This document shows positions 12,600-24,929 of a stretch of DNA of 64,000 nucleotides, piece after piece. The notes under the pieces were generated by a model. The model was given only the letters and a program-made list of their open reading frames with translations, made no database searches and was not told where the DNA came from. Both the position numbers and the translations under genes were made by a program. Within the stretch, counting starts at the first letter, position 1. Every line of letters begins with the position of its first letter. Source of the stretch: Syngnathus acus (Eukaryota; Chordata; Actinopteri; Syngnathiformes; Syngnathidae); contig NC_051106.1 in NCBI RefSeq assembly GCF_901709675.1, forward strand, positions 6,272,001-6,336,000. The letters are read 5' to 3'.

Positions 12600-14925
12600 A
12601 AATGGACTAGACCTTTTGGGTAATATCCACTTTTTTTTACAATCCTACCACGAGACCAAGACAAGTACTTTTACACGTGTACAAAGGCACAGACGGATGC
12701 ACCTGTTCTTCAAAACAAACATTCTTTCCAGCTCTGATCATCGATAAAATATATTTTTGTTCTCTCTCTGTGTGGCCAGGTACCAAATACCGATATCGTA
12801 GTTGGGAACTGCTGGTATATAAGAATCGATACAAATATGCCAATTATCTAATAAAATGGTGGAATTTGCTGGCAAATATTCACATAAAGTTACGGAGCCA
12901 ATGCATGTGCACCAGATGGATAAAGTGCCCGTTGTACGTTTTGTGTTATCTTGGTTGCTCGGGAGGCAACGAAAACAGACCATGTTGGATTATTTTCCTT
13001 GCCGTTCAACATTGGCCACCCACCACACCGTGTTTAAAATATAGAAGTGGACGGTTTGTGTGGTACATCTAGACTGTGCAGTTTAGTTGATTTTTATTTT
13101 ATTTATATGTAGAGGAAATCTAAATTTCCAAAGTTGATGGATGGATTAAGATGATTAAGTCGCAAATGGCCGTTCGTTCGACTATTATGAAATGATTTTT
13201 CCCGGCATAAGCAACAGGTGCCACCTGTCACTGTTTGTAAAGTATTCGTCTTAATGTCTCTTTTCTATCCGCATCAATGAATCGTTACGTCGCCACTTGC
13301 CAAGTGGTGACTAAGCGTCTTAAAATTGGCGGCTGTCCGGCCAGAGCGTAAGTTGTGAAAAGCAAATGATTCCAATGTCCTGCAAAACATCACTTCCAGT
13401 TATCAACAAGTGGGCACATGCAGACTTTGCCTCCGGAGGTTGTTTTTTTTTTTCCACGTCGGTGAATTCGTATATTTCAACATAGCGTAACTGAGTAATT
13501 GATTAAGATGACTATAAGATAATGTATTTTAGTAATTTCACATGTGCTAGCCAGATGTGATCCTCAATAAACAATAAATAAAATAAGATGAATGGATTCT
13601 TCCATGTGGACAAATGTGTCATAAATACTGGGTTGTACACATTTGGTCAATTTTCCCTCCACTTTACAGGATAACTAAAAAAAAGTAAAATTCTCAGAAA
13701 GACGTTTCGGGTCATCAGTGTACAACGGTTCCAGGAAGCCTGGCCTCCCCTTCCTCATGCCGCATGTCTTTCCATGCCCCATGAAAGAAAGGTTCCCGCC
13801 GCTCCTCCAGTCATAACTCTTGCTGTCATGTCTGAGCATTAACGGTAAAGCCCGAAATATGCACAAGCTATGTCTCGAGGGAACATGAGGAGATTCCATA
13901 CTTCTGAGTTTGGGTCGGTCCGGATGTCTTATAGTCTGGACATGAGGGCTTCCCCCGATGGAAAAAAAAAGGGGGAGTGACTATGATGAAGCGATATTGC
14001 AGAGATTGACCATAAATGTCAATTTCTTAAGATTTATTTGAACGATGTCATTGTCGAAAATAGTGACTGTGATGCCCAGCCAGTACAAATGTTCAGAAAC
14101 ACATTTATGTCATATTTATATCGCACGTGTGTATCACATTTATTTTGTGTAGTTTCAACGTGAAATCTTGCGTGTGATTTTCTTCCATATACACACAATT
14201 GAGTCTAACGGAAACTGACAGTGGACATACATGGAGCAGTTAAGGAATTAGAAAAAGTGTAATTCGCCTCATGCTGACCATGCTAGTTTTCAACATTTGG
14301 GTCCAACTGAATGTCACTACATTCGATTCCGTGCCCACTTTATGAACGGCGTGTTTTGTTTTGCAGCTGAAAACCACCAAAACCGCACTAGCCTCAAGTT
14401 TGCTTCTTGTTTTGTTTGACTTCAATTTCCCATTCCGTTGACAATTTGTTTGACTGCACACTGTACAAATAATGTGTGATGAGAAAAATGGAGGGACTAC
14501 CCTATAAGTAAGTGCCTGGCAACCAGTCCAGAAACTGATTTTTATTCAAATGACTTCTTGTGACTTCTTGCTGCTAAGCAGAATTTATTATTCATTTACA
14601 AATTGTGTTCTGAAACATTTGGATAGTTGGACTTGTGCATCGAAAAGTCTCGTGACTGACATTTTCCGGCCGGTGCTCCCATTGGGAGGCACGATTTAGG
14701 GGTGAGTGCCCTCGTGCAGTGGGGATAGAATTTCCAGACCACGTCGCAGACACATTGATGAGAGAGAAAAAACAATACACTGATTTCTCTTTCATTTGCT
14801 TCCACTTTGTAAGGTATAACTTAATTAATGATGTTTTTGCAGACTGTAATTTAGCTTCCATATATCATGAGCTCATACGTTCTGTCAGGGACTTCGGGTG
14901 AAGTCATGCCATTGGAACTTTCTGA
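12600..14925. other. Intergenic DNA, only chance-length open frames
   Basis: The longest frame (12677-13072 plus, 131 codons) overlaps open frames on the opposite strand. It shows no motif, signal peptide or splice structure, and reads as chance. No RNA gene or repeat family was recognised in the rest. Confidence 0.55.
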
Positions 14926-14927
14926 GG

Positions 14928-14928
<1 letters not shown>

Positions 14929-14959
<31 letters not shown>

Positions 14960-14976
14960 GTATATATATATATATT
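14929..14976. repeat. TA dinucleotide microsatellite
   Basis: About 48 bp of alternating TA with a single CG interruption at 14959-14960, followed by a T run. Self-complementary, so probably length-variable and cruciform-prone. Confidence 0.9.
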
Positions 14977-14999
14977 TTTTTTTTCCAGTTATTTTGGAT

Positions 15000-17880
15000 C
15001 TTATTTTGGACCAATTAGGAGTCAATGTATTGTAAAAATGCCATCGGCATAAGAGTCCAATTAGTCGCCGTAAATCATGACTACAGGACTCCATTTTTAT
15101 TTTAGTGTTTTGTTCTGATTTACAAGGTGAAGAAACACATCTGAAAGCCAATTTCGTCAATATAAGAAGTGGGTCACGACAGTTAAGAAAGAATGGAACG
15201 TGACCTACATTTAGAATGACCTTGAAATTACCTTTTTTTTTTTTTTTACAGGACCATATGCTTGTCTTTCAGCTAACGGTGCTTAATATCTGACACGTAT
15301 GTGAGCTCAATCAATACTTTCATGCATGTGGAATTCAGAGTGCAAGGAGAAGAAAGAAAACCTGTGTTGAGTTGGCTGGTTCTGGAGCTCCTAATAAATT
15401 TAAAAAAAATTTGGTTTGAGTTAAATCAAAAATTGATTGTATTTCTGGAATTGAATGTCGTTAGCATTCGGCTAATTAGCTAGGGGAACTTCCTCGATAC
15501 TTGTCGTTCATTGCTGGTACTGGTACTTTTTCAAGGATTTGGCAGGCATTTAAATTGAAAGGATTTTTTGAGAACTTGCAGTTTAGTAAATATTTTCACT
15601 GCAGTCGGAGGGAAGACAGCCTCGCTGTCTTATTCCACGATTAATGCCAAGCTAAACTCCCCCCGCCATTCAGCCTACATGTCTTGTTCTCTTATGTAAG
15701 TTTTGGACGACGTACTATAGCGCTACGACTTAAAGTGAATCCTGGAGACATAGACTTGATGGGCATGTTTCTCCACAAGCAATTTATAGAAGCAAATGTA
15801 AGCAGTTATCAAATGGGAATTTAGTTTTCCAGTGACTCTTTGTAGGTTTATTTTGGCTTACAAAGGTATCATAATGTCAAGGATGTGGCTCTCAATTGTG
15901 TCGTTTATGCAGGAGACATTCTCGACTCGGTAGCAAGGTTTTCCGTATAAAAACAAGCAAGAATTTCCTCTTCACCTCTCAGATTTTCTTCGAATTCTTA
16001 GGTGTGGTTGGAAATTGGATCGCTGGTTGACGAATGGACGTTTTGCATAATTAGTCATTTGTCAGAACATTTTTCATCAGCAAAAACAACATGGGTCAGT
16101 AGGGATCTTTAGTCCCTTCTAGGACTGGTGTCACAAAACATTCAAAACTCCAAGCAGTCCTGGAACTTTTCTGACACCGCTCATTAAGCCAACCGCACCT
16201 CAAAACAGAAGAGAATGTGAAAGGTGAAAGGAAAACCTTTGATTTATTTTACATGGAATGACCCAGCATAGATCTTTTTCCACGGCCCCTCACACCTGCG
16301 CTGACCACATGAAGGACCAACAAACCTTTTGCCTGAAGGATGAGAGAGGAGGTCAAACTTTCTCATGACCTGTCAGATAAAAAAAATGCTCCCATGGCTT
16401 CAGGGGCAAATGTACCTGCAGCGGAACATCAGATCCATCCGCCCGTCTGTCCATACAAAATTGTTCTGAATAGAAAGCAGCTGCGTGAACTTCAAATATC
16501 CCTATGAACACGATATGAGATAGATTCAATTAAATCGTTTTGATTTGATAGTAAAATCAGAGCACTGACCCTGTGTGGACCTCAAGTCACATGTCTCCCC
16601 CGGTTGCATATTTTCATCTCAAATTTTCATATAATTTCATTTGAGCACGAGGTTCAAACAGCAGCGTCTGATAACTGATGCTGATTTATCACTTCGGCAC
16701 ATCTGCCAGCCAGCGCACGTGTAGCGCATGTGCAGCCGATGACACGAGTAGGGAAAACCTCGCCATGTGCCCGTGACAATGCAACATGATCTTTCGAGAA
16801 ATAAGCAGCTTATGAACCAAGGTCTGACATGACTCGGCATCCGAAGCAATTTGGAGTTCAGTATCTTAACCACAATTTGACATGGTCAAGTATTGAGGAT
16901 CAGACCTTCAGGATGGAAGATAATCATCATCTGAACCATGCCCGCCTCCTGTTCACGTAGTGTCTGAATGGCAGGAATTCATATGTTCCCACCTATAGCT
17001 TGAGTGGAACAAGTCAAAAAAGGCCTATGATATACAAAGTATGTCTGGAACAGCTGGACGTGAGAAGGTATTGAAAGCAGATGTGGCTTGGAATGTCCAC
17101 CACATGGAAAAGCTGATTGTGCCTATACCTCAGCAGTAATAGGGCAACTAACAGCCAAAAGTATACTCAATAGAGTTGACCCCCCCGGCATCTCCCGTCT
17201 CCTCGCTCTAAAAAAGACTTCTGGAAAAGTGAGGGATTAACACGGAGGGATAGGCCTTCTGTTTGGAGTTCTTTTGTGTGTGTGTTATATTGTGTACATA
17301 TATGTGTGTTTTCCCAGCGTGGATGTGTGGATGGCAGCCCCTCAAACGTAAATCCATATGCTGGCTGTCTGCTCCGCAAATTATATGCAGCTCAAAGAAT
17401 GTCAGGACCGCATTGAGTTGTTTTCAAACTGAGTTTCCATCTTTGGAACGATGAACTCCTTTAACATGTTTACGGCGGGGAGAGGAGGAGAAATGTCTGT
17501 TGATTGAAATGAGAACATGGAGACACCATGGACGATGAACATCACATGGGAGTCAGCAAGTTTCAAGGACAAAGCTCTCAGGACTGGTCCAGATGTAACG
17601 TGTGCAAAGAAAGTATCGGGGTGTTTGTTCCAGATCTTCCATACTTTATTCGGCAATGATAAATGCTGGAGGTTAAGAACCTCAATTTCCGTCCTGTCTT
17701 GGTGTGAGCTTGCTTCACAGGTATTTTACATGACTTACCAGAATCGAAATGTTAATTGCATCTGGCGGGGTAACATAACATTTTACCTTGGGCTCAGTCT
17801 CTCAACATGGAGGAATATTTATTGTGATTTGAACATGCAATCATGGAAAACTCGCAAGCATACCTCTGCGCAAAGCTCTC
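15000..17880. other. Intergenic DNA, nothing recognised
   Basis: AT-rich sequence with a T16-type run near 15233-15248 and a GT-rich patch near 17273-17309. Short open frames on both strands lack conserved motifs or exon borders. No gene is supported. Confidence 0.55.
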
Positions 17881-18240
17881 GGTAGACGTTAGCTATCCAA
17901 GTCTCCTCTGCTAAATCACTTAGCGCTCTGGTAGCTTCACCGACTTAGCATTGATCTCACTCTGGAGACGCAGAAAAGAAAGTATCCATACCACAAACGG
18001 GTATCAGCCTGTTAATGCTTTTGACTCCACTTTGGCTCCGTCGTCCTGTTAATATTTCTAGCAGAAGTTTTTAGAAAAGTTCTGGCGACCACCGCCGCCG
18101 CCTCACAAACGAATACCCACGAGCTGACGAACCGACGTCTGTGACGACGCAATCATAGATGACATTACAACGTGATCGTTAGCAAAGCGTAACGCAGTAA
18201 ACCGACGGGCCCGAGAGGTTTACAGAATTAGATCATGTCT
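17880..18240. other. CpG-rich island in gene-poor DNA
   Basis: Unlike its AT-rich surroundings, this stretch contains many CpGs (CCGCCGCCGCC near 18091-18101, CGAACCGACGTC, GTGACGACGC, ACCGACGGGCCCGAG). It also has repeated GTTAGC/TTAGC words of a kind often seen at teleost gene starts. No open frame or clear donor goes with it. It could be an orphan promoter or the end of a transposable element. Confidence 0.35.
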
Positions 18241-21200
18241 TCAGGAGCAATCGGCAGCATTTTGCGTTTTACTGATCTCCTCATCCAGAGAGTGTTTTTC
18301 TAATTTAGCAACAAAAAAAAAGACGGATAATATTGGTAAGCTAATCCTCCATTCATCCATCCATTAGTAAACTAGCAAGTCAGCCAGATGCTCACTATAT
18401 TTTGTCATTTTATACAATTATATTCATTTACGCCTATTTTATTGGAGTGAGTGAAGACTTTGGTTTGGAAGCAGAAGTCATCCAAAGGCTGAATCATAAG
18501 AATATTCTCCATCATAATGACCTCATCACTCAGTGTTCCTAAGTCACAATATCTTCATTGTTTCATTTTGAATTTACTGATTGTTTTGTCTGCTTCAAAT
18601 AAAAACGTGCTTCCTCACTGATTGTTCACTTTATTTTTCCTGCCAAATAAAGAGCAGACTCTTTAGTTGTCATTCTTGGTCCGGATTAGGTGGCACAGTA
18701 GCTTTTTTTGTTGGCCTTTGTCCAGAGGATAACAACATCCATGATGATGTAAACAATTAAAAACAGAAAATAACGATTAAAAAGCATGTTAAAATTTTAT
18801 TACATGTTCCACTCATCAACAGGGAAATTACGTGCTTCCTGTTAAGAGGCCTCCTTGTAAACAATCTCAGCGGGGAATGCAAATAAGACAACCGCAGAAG
18901 CTTCGTTATTCTCCTGCACAGCTTTTCACCATGAAATATGGGTCTCAGCTTGCAAAAAAAAAACGTTGGCACACCTTTCATCTCTCGGGGATGGTGAAAT
19001 TGACTAAATGGCTTCATAAATGCCTCCAATTAGATGTCTGGAGTTACCGACTGGATCTGAACACGTTCGTCAGAGGAAATAAAAGTACAAACTAACAAAA
19101 ATTCATGTTTTCCATGGAGAAACGGCCAACCAAATTTCTGAAAAATAAGGCCTCACAAAAAAATGACACGTGACTGAAGACTTCACAGTGTACATTGTGT
19201 TTGTTTATTTTCTATGTTGACTTATTTTAGCCATAATAAAAGGTGTGTGCTACAAAAGCAGCTAATGTTACGTTATTTCTCGTCTCTGGCCATCATCAAA
19301 TTTCTCTTCCTTGCCATCACTGGTACAGAGAGATCAGACAGATGAAAATAATCCTGGACAAATGTAGTAGAAAAATGAGATGGAATATATTATTTTTGAA
19401 ATATTCAGCGTAATGACACAGGGCATGAGCAGAATAAATACATTTAGTCTGCATAACGGCACTTTGGTTGCCGCCATTAGCGTCATCCATGGTGTCCACC
19501 CTTACGAGACACAGAACATAAGCGGCAAACGAAAACATTATTCTTTAAGTTTCACTCTGCTTTTTATACCCACAAATATTTTTGCGCGGCGAATTAACGT
19601 GTTGCCTTACAGAAATAAAAATGTCATGGATGAGGTTCCATCAGTACGCCACATGATTATGGACCTTACACAGCCAAAATAAAGTCTGTATTAGGCTTTT
19701 GAATGAGTCTATTCAGTAGCTGAGTGCATTACCGTATTGTCAGAGGGCCTAAAAGTGATTTAGTGGACATTTATTTCACATCTTTGAAAACATTTTCGAT
19801 ATGATACAAGTTTTGGATAAATGTTTCGTTGTAATGTTTGTTTGTAGCATGCTATTTTTATGTTTTAAAATCAGTGGTGTTAATAAATTTTATTTGTATT
19901 ACCGAGGAAGCTAATTTGTTAGCATTTAGCATCTTGGAAGCTAGCACTAGCATTCCCTTTCTAAAATTTGATCCAAACAAAAAGAAATAAAAATGTGTGG
20001 TGATTTAGTTTTATTTGTTCACAGCTAGCATACTGGCTTTCAGACAACAAAGATTTTCCAAATATGCCACACAACAACAATTTTAACAACATCAAAACAC
20101 ATTTAATTTCACTAGAATCCGTGACTCATCATTGCCATGAATCTGCAGTGTCTGCCCTTTCAGCTGAAACAAAATGCTACAATCTTCAATCCAATTTTTT
20201 ATTAGTACTACCCGTGATTAGAGCTTTTCCTTCATCTAAATACAAGACAGCTTTGGAATCCCCTCACGTTGGGATGTCTCAAGAGGAGAGTCATCTGAAC
20301 CAGTGGAATCATTATTTGGGTGTCTACTAGCAGTAGGAACAGTAACTGACGGGAACGTTGCGGCCAACCACAACTATGACTGGACTGAAGCTACACATAA
20401 ACACACAGTTGACTTGTTTGATTCCACATTTGTTACGTTTTAAAGAAGACAACCTTGGATACTATATATGGAATATCTTCGGACTGATTCGTGGGATTTG
20501 ACTCAACAGTCTTGGCTTTCCAAAGTTAGAATTTTGGTGCAATACCATTTTTCCAGACTCAAAAATATTTATATTTTTTTTGTTGGAATTTTTGTGACAT
20601 TTTTAATCAGTCACTCATGGCCTTATAAGGATGTAATTTAAAATGGATAAATTGAATTTCTCTAATAGCTAACAGTGCAAACATCAAACTGTTCATGGTC
20701 AGATTTCTTAATGCCAGCAAGAATAAAATATAAAGAAAGTAAAATAATAGTAATTAAATTGAATATTCATAATGCCAGTAATAATTAGTATTTGTTTGTT
20801 TACACAATACAGTCCTGATTTGATTTTAATTTTTGAGAGCTGTACAATAACATACTGATTACATTTTGTTGATATAATCTGGTTTAGTTTTTCCCAATTA
20901 TTGTTTCAAATATGCACATTAAGCTCACAGCACGGATTTTTTTCCTTTCTGACGTAACCTTGTAATGATGTCAATCCTGTCACTACTTCTAAAGGATAAC
21001 ACGCTGAGTTTTAAGGATTTAGAAAGTGAAACAAACGATAAACACTTAGTGAAACATTTGCACTTCCCTGGGCAAATTCCCAGAGAGTGAGCTAGCCAGT
21101 AAAATGACTCAACTTTTTAAGGCTTGCTCTTCTGAAATTCAACATCTGTGCTGGAACAAAATGTATTTATATATTTTGGATGTAGAATGTCATTAAAGTT

Positions 21201-21490
21201 TTAAAGCCGATTTGGAGACTAGATTTTTGCATAGGTGTGGTTTATTATTATAATTCGGTGCAAATATGTTTTCATTAGAGGTCAGAGTTGCACTAATTGC
21301 AGCAAATTCCGAATCAGAGTTCATTATTAGGCAAAAACACGTCATAGTCCAAAAAATGAAAAGCTCATGGACAATCGTGTTTCCAGAAATGCTGCAAGCG
21401 GGAAATTAATACAATACTTTCATTACGACCGCAGAATAAAACTGTCATAAAACTGTCAACTAAAAGAGATTTCACAAATTCTTTGGATTC
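18241..21490. other. Intergenic DNA, nothing recognised
   Basis: AT-rich, with a short tandem CATC block near 18348-18364. Several open frames of 60-100 codons (for example 19380-19682 plus) have no recognisable domain or splice context. Confidence 0.55.
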
Positions 21491-21494
21491 GATA

Positions 21495-21572
21495 TTGGCC
21501 GTGGTAGCGTCCTGTTGGTCATGATGTGGCGATCCCGAAGGGCTGTCTACCAGTTTGATTCCCGATGAGGGG
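21495..21572 (+). repeat. Possible decayed tRNA-derived SINE head
   Basis: The sequence has TGGTAGCGTCC resembling an RNA polymerase III box A. About 40 bp later comes AGTTTGATTCCC, resembling box B (GGTTCGANTCC). Spacing and order fit the tRNA-like head of a SINE. The copy is degenerate and could be coincidence. Confidence 0.3.
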
Positions 21573-22690
21573 GTCCATAATGAAAAACAGATATTTGATT
21601 GAGAATCTCTGAGTCATGTCTGTTACAGTAAAGACATAATCAAATAATCAAGATTTTAAAAAGCTTCTTACTGGCAGGGTGGAAAAGCCTGATTTTGACC
21701 AATCGGCTAATTGTTGACTCTTCTTCATGGAACGATTTCTGGTATCAATTGTTCCTTATGGCACTTTTTGTATATTTAGACAGGTGGCAAGTGTTGCATA
21801 ATAATAACAACAATCATTTTAAAAAATAACAGCAATAATAAAAATAATAATTAAAAAAAAATATATATAATAATAATAATAATAAATGTGATTCTAAAGG
21901 TTTTAAAGATTTCAGGTCAAGGTTGCCGGCTGTACTTGATATGCTAGAGATCAATGACGGTAACAAAAAAAAAAAAATCATGTACACTTAACATCAAAGT
22001 CACCAAATCGGATGCCTGTTCTCCGAATTGACAAATGCAGCGCAATTAAATTTTACTATTACGGGCATCCACATAAAGCTACTGCATTTGTGTCATCAAG
22101 TGTCAGTTACACAATATAAAATGGAGTTGAGGTCAAACTATTTCGTCAATATCGTCCTTTGCGTGTGTTCTTTCTAGATCATTTCATTTCAAAAGATATC
22201 TTTCCAAAGATTGTTTTGTCGTTTGCAAGATTTTAGCGCTCTATGGGGGTATTTATTTTTTAACTTTTTCCACCTTGCTGCTCAATAATTGCCTTTCACC
22301 GCTGTCATCTGCAACAGTTTTCCCAATTTTGATTTGCACATCAAGGCCTCCATATTTTCCCCCTGACGACAAAAACGAGGCGTTAAGCAAAGCTTTATAC
22401 TTTGTGGCGATGATTTTTTTCGCACATCATATTGGCTGACTATGCTTTTCCTTCATTTTTCAGCCAATCTGTTAATTCATTCATATGCCTTTGCATAATT
22501 TGGCTGCAAATGATTCTCTTTGAACAACAATGAAGGGTTTGTTTGTTCTCAGCTGGATTAACAAACAACAGATTGTTCTGCTCTGTGTTCTCATGGTGCC
22601 GCTAGCCATACCAGACATTCCAGCCATGCTGTTGCCAAAGCCGACAAGAATCGAGCTTTAAGCTGTTGGCATACATGCAAACGTCACTGC
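21573..22690. other. Intergenic DNA with AAT-type low complexity
   Basis: Contains an imperfect AAT/ATA tract near 21800-21890 and an A-run near 21965-21977. No gene or recognisable repeat family. Confidence 0.55.
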
Positions 22691-22728
22691 GACGTCATTG
22701 AAAGTTTGCTCTTTCTTGGACTTCCAGG

Positions 22729-22818
22729 GTGGCCATCCCCAACAGCAGGACCACCATTGCCATATAAGGGCACGGCTCCAGTGTCATGGCAGACGCCCTC
22801 CCCCGGACGGGTGGTATG
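22729..22818 (+). other. Exon-like GC-rich island with a perfect CArG box
   Basis: A pyrimidine tract ending CTTCCAG precedes about 90 bp of GC-rich sequence that ends GGGTG|GTATGT, a good splice donor. Two frames are open across it, but neither product is recognised. It contains CCATATAAGG (22760-22769), a perfect SRF-binding CArG box. It may be an exon of an unidentified transcript or a regulatory element. Confidence 0.3.
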
Positions 22819-22899
22819 TACATGGAAAATATGACTCGGCTCTTCAGCTTTCTTTTATCAAAGCTGACATGTGTGTGTCCATGCTGTTTGTGTGCTTGC

Positions 22900-23750
22900 C
22901 GTGTTCTTACGTAACTTGAAAGGAGGCGTCAGAGGAGTGATTCCATTTTGTCTTTGAGAGAATGAATGAATGAATTGGTGTCATTTTGACTTTCTTCAGG
23001 CTTTTAGTTTGGGTTTCACATATTTGTCTAGGTCAAATTGTCTGTGGTAGCCACAGAGATGCACTTGAATGAATTTATCCTAACGATGATGATGTCTGAG
23101 TGTCTTTCCTTGGAAGCGGGAAATGTTAAATAATAACACATGGGTCGTATTTACAGTATGTTGAACAAACAGTCTATAAATTACGCATCATTTGGGATCA
23201 TCTTCACAGAGTTCATGCACACTCACACATAGTCACTCCCCAGACTCGCAATTGCGACTGAGCAGTAAAACTAACATCTGTGACAAACGACATTATCGCG
23301 GAATGTAGATTTGTGGATGACTTCATTATAAAATCGCTTAACATATTTGGATGGTGAACTCAAATGTGTATAGTTACATTTTTAAGTTTTGGCCTGGTGG
23401 CTACATGGCAGTGTTGCTTTGCTGTGTTTACTACTTTGATGGATTGCGTTAACTTTGAGTGTGTATCTGTAGTTATTGCCTTGTCATCTAATTTGGAATA
23501 TTTCTGGCACGGGAGCAGGGAAAGTACAGATAACGCCGACGCCTGCATTCCAGTCAGGTGATCCGATTCGACCAACATAATAACATCCTGTCAGACTCAG
23601 TCGACTTGGCTATGGCACAAAAAACGATCAAAATTATAAATGTGAAGCAATTTTAGTTTTAGGGTCAGTGTCAGTTTACCTCCCAAACTTTGCCTGAGTG
23701 CCCTTGAGCATAATGCTAAATCCATTCGAATAGTCTGACATTATCGTATT
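22900..23750. other. Intergenic DNA, nothing recognised
   Basis: AT-rich, with overlapping short open frames on both strands near 23360-23580 and no domain signature. No RNA gene or repeat family recognised. Confidence 0.55.
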
Positions 23751-23756
23751 TCATAT

Positions 23757-23784
23757 CGTATTTTTCGGACTATAAGTTGGTGCG
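23757..23784 (+). repeat. Solo end of the GGACTATAAG MITE family
   Basis: CGTATTTTTCGGACTATAAG matches the terminal inverted repeat of the elements at 24711, 29461 and 58312. No partner end is visible nearby. Probably a truncated copy. Confidence 0.5.
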
Positions 23785-23847
23785 AAGGGTATGTCGTACC
23801 TGTTAAAGATGCATCATGGGGAAAAAAAACATGTCGCTGGGATTGAT

Positions 23848-23899
23848 AACTGGGATGGATTCTAGTTGGCGATAATCGGTTTAGAAAATGGATGGACGA
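23848..23899 (+). repeat. Degenerate LINE/SINE tail
   Basis: The pattern AACTGGGATGGATTC, AATCGGTTTAG and AAAATGGATGGACGA matches the general form of the GCTGGGATAGGCTCCAGC ... AAGCGG ... AAAATGGATGGATGG tail widespread in fish L2-type LINEs and their SINEs. Family assignment is from memory of the motif. Confidence 0.45.
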
Positions 23900-24710
23900 T
23901 TAGTTAATTCCTCGGAAAATCAAACGCTTACCTCAAGTAGCTGATTGGTCAAGGTGAGGCAGGGTAGTCCGCAGGATTTTGTAAGAGATCCTGAATGGCC
24001 TGTTTGGGGAAGCGAATACGGAGGCAATGTTTGACCTCTGGATGTTTCTGGTTAGAATTACAGTAACAGCATTTTGGATCACCTCTAAATGATTCAGAAC
24101 AGATTTGCTGAGGCACGTATGGCGGGACTTCCAGCCGGCTTACATTTAGAAATGTGTGGAGGTCAGAAGCGGGGACAGCATATATGCCACTGTGCAAATG
24201 TTTTTTTTTAATGATCTTCGGAAGGCTGGATAAGTTAAATGGAGGGCAAAGTGCACTTTGACTCTGCAGCAGTGAATCAGCAGATTCACAGATCGAACAG
24301 CGACGTGTAAGAAATTCTGTTTACGCAAATGAAAGGTTCAAATTGTATTAATTTGGTTTCGCAAGTGGCCATGGAGTTGGCAGCGTCTGCTCTTTGTGTG
24401 CACGGTGAGAGCTGATTTCCCTCCCTCGCTTTCTCTGCTTCTCCCTGTTGAGGTAGAAATGAGTCACTGAGTCAGCAGCTGGTCTCCATCATACAATCTC
24501 ACCCAGCTGCCTGATCATTACAATCTGAAAACGTCACTTCCCCTTTGGCCTTTTATGGATATTCTCAGCAATCGTGGTGAAATAGATCAACTTTATGGTA
24601 GAAAACCCAAGAAGGCAATAAATTCGCACATTCGTCTTGAATATTAACCTCGGGCAATATAGTTACTTTAAGATCGTAAAAGATGGTTAGCCAACGATTA
24701 CTAGATAATT

Positions 24711-24926
24711 TACCGTATTTTCCACACTATAAGACGCACCTAAAAACCTCAAATTTTCTCAAAAGCCTTATAATCAGGGGCGCCTTATATATGGACCAAT
24801 ATTGAGCCACTACAGCAGGCATGTCCATTTGTATATATCTTATATATGGACAAAGTTTTAAAATGGGCCATTCATTGAAGGTGCGCCTTATAATCCGGTG
24901 CGCCTTATAGTGCAGAAAATACGGTA
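24711..24926 (+). mobile_element. MITE with TACCGTATTTTC inverted ends (copy 1)
   Basis: The element begins TACCGTATTTTC and ends GAAAATACGGTA, a perfect 12-bp terminal inverted repeat. Inside are inverted CCTTATA / TATAAG words and GGTGCGCC modules near the right end. It has no coding capacity, so it is a non-autonomous DNA element or foldback element. It shares a block beginning GGACAAAGTTTTAAAATGGG with the 29461 copy. Confidence 0.75.
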
Positions 24927-24929
24927 ATT

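Noticed and set aside
12677-13072. 131-codon plus-strand frame
   Set aside because: Overlaps opposite-strand frames of similar length, has no domain, promoter or splice context, and reads as chance.
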